Shown: piece after piece, positions 52,876-55,299 of the stretch | Numbering within the stretch: position 1 is the first letter of the stretch | Layout: every line of letters starts with the position of its first letter | DNA from: a virus | Direction: 5' to 3' (one strand) | IMG/VR virus record: IMGVR_UViG_3300027822_000016 | Coordinates: 1 to 55,299 of that record | DNA length: 55,299 bases | Notes under the pieces: generated by a model | What the model was told of the DNA's origin: nothing | The model's input: the letters and a program-made list of their open reading frames with translations, nothing else | The model's database searches: none | Program-made: the position numbers and the translations under genes

Positions 52876-55299
52876 TCACACTGGGCTGAGGTCCCACTCC
52901 GTGACCCACGATGTCACTCCATGTGACCAACGATGACGTATAGCGACGATGAGAAAATTTCTCTCAATACCCATACCGGTATTTCCCGAGGCGATCAGAT
53001 GGATCTTGTCCCCGAACCTCCGTATGTACGCCTGGTAGCGGTAATCGCTTCTCTTCGTCGCGGTGAATGAGATCGTGAGAAGCGGCAACGGATCTGCATA
53101 TTTTGCGAGAACCTGAGAGTTAAAACTTTCTGCATCGGCGACAGAGCTAAAAACAGAGTCCGTGTGTTGCCAGGTTTTTATCGCCCCAAGTGCTGCCTGC
53201 GACGCCGTATTATCACTGGCGACAACTCTCCCACCAAGACTCGGAGGAGGCTGCCCCTCGTTCCCTCTTACCGCGAGAACGAGCGTCTCCAAGTGGTCAA
53301 AATTTACCGGTGGGTGGGTGAACCATCCAGGGGCGAAAACGTCTTGCGCCCGGTTCGCTCCCGCGATTTGATACCCGACATCAAATGCGTTTGTACCGCT
53401 TCCTTGCACGATACCGTCATCCAGCGCGTGCATCCGAAACGGGGTGTTGGAGAATGTAAGAGTGGGTACACTTCCTCCTCCCGTTCCGACATTTCCAACC
53501 ATTGCACCGATGTGCGCGAGAAAAATTGTTGCTGTCGCTCCCCAGGGTGAGCCTAATACTGGCGGGAAGTTTCGTCCTGCTCTGGCGAGGGACCCGGTTT
53601 CCGGTTCGCCGTACCCTGAGACCGCGAGTGCTGTGCCTGATTCGATGCTGCCGTACCAGTCACGTAGGTAGATTGCGTGTATACTCCATGCTCCGCCTGA
53701 AATTTCATCGTCGTTGTAAAATGTTGTGAGTGGTCGGCTGGCGACATCATAATCTGTCAATGTCTTTGCGTATACACGTATTTTTCCCAGTTCAGCACCA
53801 GCGCCACGCAAATTATCCCACCCAGGAGGGGTCAACCACTGTTCAGCCTTGTCGTACACCGTTGAGACGATAAACAGGACAGCCAGATCGCCCACTTCGA
53901 TAAGTGTCGAAGGAACCTGCATCTCTATTGCATTTGCTACTCCAGCACTCGTCGACCGACTCGACTCCCCCTTCGTCACGATATTCGGCAGAAATGGTGG
54001 AATAGGAGTGACCACACGATTCACCCGCTCCCCGCGCCAACTATGCAGCTGCAAAGATTCGTAAATAAATTGTCCCCCTGGGGCATCAGATAATTCTATT
54101 GTTGGCTGATTCGCACTAAGCATGTGATTGTACAAAAAGCAAATCCTGCCCTCGTTCCCTTCACATACATACCCCAAGTCTGTGTTTTCATATACTCGTA
54201 GGAGGCTTAGAAGATTCCGCTGAGCGTACGCATGCCCCCCACAATTCAACACCAGGTTGGAATTGAACGGATTTGTGTTGCCCGCAGGGTGCAACAATCC
54301 CCCCTGGCGTAACGCGTGTCCCACCGCAACCGCAACGGACGTCCCCACACTCGCTTCCTCATCGACTCCGACAGTCGCGATACTGTCTACCTCTGTATTT
54401 GCGGCCAGAGAGAGGGGACCTTCCGCCTCCAAAACCGCAAACTTCCCCTCCGTCGGACTCACGGACGGGATAACACTGGTCACACGCCCAGTCCAAATCA
54501 CATCAGCGTTTGTGAATCCGCCCCACGTATTCCAGACGAGAAATTCGTCCCATTCAGGAGCTTCTTTTGTCCGCCACTGGCTATAAAGACCGTATTTCTG
54601 TCCCCCCGTGCCGAATGCCACCGGATTGTCCTTCAGATCCCCATTGATAAAAATGTTCACGTTTGAGCCAGAAACGAACAATTGTAATGTCAGTTCTGGT
54701 GTGTCCTCTATCGTGAATTGGCTTGTTTTTGAAAGAGATCCTGCAGTTTTCGTCCAGTGTTGTATGTTCAAAAAATTTGATATGTCGACTTCTGCGAGGA
54801 CAAGTCCGTAGTTTGAGGCGTCTGTCAGTCTGTAGACGATCCCCAGGTCTGACCTTATGTCCTTCTTGATGTATGTAGCTTGCATGAAGCATGCATCAAC
54901 ACCGAGGTCGACGGCGTCAATCGAACGATAATCTGTCGACGCCACATGCGGACGCAACGGACGAGCAACACCTGACCCACTCCGGTAATGCCCCAAATTC
55001 TCTATCGCCTCCCACGTATTCCCCACCTCATCAAGCGACCCATTCAACAAACCCGTACCACTAAAAAAGTCCTTCGCCAACAACACCGGATCGGTGTCTT
55101 CCGTCCCCCCAATCTGCACACGCAACAATCGACCCTCATCCAGAGAGAACGGCGGAGTATTCAAAGGAGAGGCAGCATTGAAAAACGAAAACCGGTCGTC
55201 CGAATTGTCAAGAGTCGCACGAAACCTCCCCGGACTGACCTTCCCGTTCAATTGACTCGCGCTATCCCGCCCCGCACTCGTCTCCGCACCCAAAACATA
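52876..55299 (-). CDS. large minor tail protein, C-terminal part (continues from window start)
   Basis: This is the body of the 1,077-residue protein whose start lies at 1066. The window edge falls inside it, so an apparent ATG at 55293 is internal. The sequence includes SPGRFRATLDNSDDRFSFFN, a laminin/concanavalin-like strand region (TQLTIEDTPELTLQLFVSG-type), a segment with DLAVLFIVSTVYDKAEQWLT resembling the N-terminal part of the same protein, and a C-terminal QVLAKYADPLPLLTISFTAT region common in actinophage tail proteins. It probably forms the tail tip. Confidence 0.8.
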   Translation of the reverse strand, partial: YVLGAETSAGRDSASQLNGKVSPGRFRATLDNSDDRFSFFNAASPLNTPPFSLDEGRLLRVQIGGTEDTDPVLLAKDFFSGTGLLNGSLDEVGNTWEAIENLGHYRSGSGVARPLRPHVASTDYRSIDAVDLGVDACFMQATYIKKDIRSDLGIVYRLTDASNYGLVLAEVDISNFLNIQHWTKTAGSLSKTSQFTIEDTPELTLQLFVSGSNVNIFINGDLKDNPVAFGTGGQKYGLYSQWRTKEAPEWDEFLVWNTWGGFTNADVIWTGRVTSVIPSVSPTEGKFAVLEAEGPLSLAANTEVDSIATVGVDEEASVGTSVAVAVGHALRQGGLLHPAGNTNPFNSNLVLNCGGHAYAQRNLLSLLRVYENTDLGYVCEGNEGRICFLYNHMLSANQPTIELSDAPGGQFIYESLQLHSWRGERVNRVVTPIPPFLPNIVTKGESSRSTSAGVANAIEMQVPSTLIEVGDLAVLFIVSTVYDKAEQWLTPPGWDNLRGAGAELGKIRVYAKTLTDYDVASRPLTTFYNDDEISGGAWSIHAIYLRDWYGSIESGTALAVSGYGEPETGSLARAGRNFPPVLGSPWGATATIFLAHIGAMVGNVGTGGGSVPTLTFSNTPFRMHALDDGIVQGSGTNAFDVGYQIAGANRAQDVFAPGWFTHPPVNFDHLETLVLAVRGNEGQPPPSLGGRVVASDNTASQAALGAIKTWQHTDSVFSSVADAESFNSQVLAKYADPLPLLTISFTATKRSDYRYQAYIRRFGDKIHLIASGNTGMGIERNFLIVAIRHRWSHGVTSWVTEWDLSPV
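55044..55299. repeat. right copy of terminal overlap
   Basis: Matches 1-256 with three substitutions (55171, 55198, 55252). It marks the point where the circular map closes. Confidence 0.85.

Noticed and set aside
1-55299. Integrase, attachment site or transposase
   Set aside because: No tyrosine or serine recombinase motifs, transposase or insertion-sequence ends were recognised in any frame.

Overview
This window looks like an almost complete genome of a tailed, siphovirus-type phage that probably infects an actinobacterium. The first 256 bases (1-256) recur at the end (55044-55299) with three mismatches. Joining the ends gives a circle of about 55,043 bp and an in-frame 1,077-residue tail gene across the junction. 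The actinobacterial host is inferred from the style of the lysis enzyme, the small CPNDG/CPFDGW protein in the head operon, the Cas4/RecB-type nuclease, the phage family A DNA polymerase, and a plasmid-transfer-like module of a kind known from actinobacterial plasmids. No integrase, tRNA gene or LysB-like esterase was seen. The genus cannot be named.

Layout. The virion genes read leftward from 14346 to 1 and continue across the junction to 52876. In order they are small and large terminase, a 49-residue membrane protein, portal, ClpP-type protease, HK97-type capsid, two decoration-like proteins, connectors, tail terminator, two tail-tube paralogs, tail assembly chaperone with a -1 frameshift site, tape measure, collar-domain tail protein and a large minor tail protein. 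A control region at 14.35-15.2 kb, with repeated TGACAA boxes and a C-poor tract, precedes the only rightward genes: a primase-polymerase/D5 helicase, an M15-like lysin and a holin.

From 19.3 to 43 kb leftward genes form many short transcription units. A nuclease, DNA-binding proteins and a SF2 helicase are interspersed with dozens of small proteins of unknown role: coiled coils, zinc knuckles, membrane peptides and several families expanded by duplication. Most units begin with a near-copy of one promoter (TTGACA, 17 bp, TAAAAT) and end in a hairpin terminator. Between 22.9 and 23.65 kb, and again near 41.0 and 41.8 kb, promoter-terminator pairs enclose only 60-190 bases and no convincing gene; these are candidate small RNAs.

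From 43.1 to 50.1 kb lies the most unusual block: a Holliday-junction-type nuclease, a membrane protein resembling plasmid spread proteins (DUF2637/SpdB type), a replication-relaxation-type protein, about 45 tandem 12-13-nt units with core ATTTCA(C/T), a 951-residue membrane-anchored FtsK/HerA/VirD4-type ATPase and two small membrane proteins. The repeat word also runs through the coding sequences of two of these proteins. This resembles the translocase-plus-short-repeat arrangement used by Streptomyces plasmids to move double-stranded DNA between cells, here inside a phage genome. DNA polymerase and one more unknown gene complete the circle at 50.15-52.8 kb.
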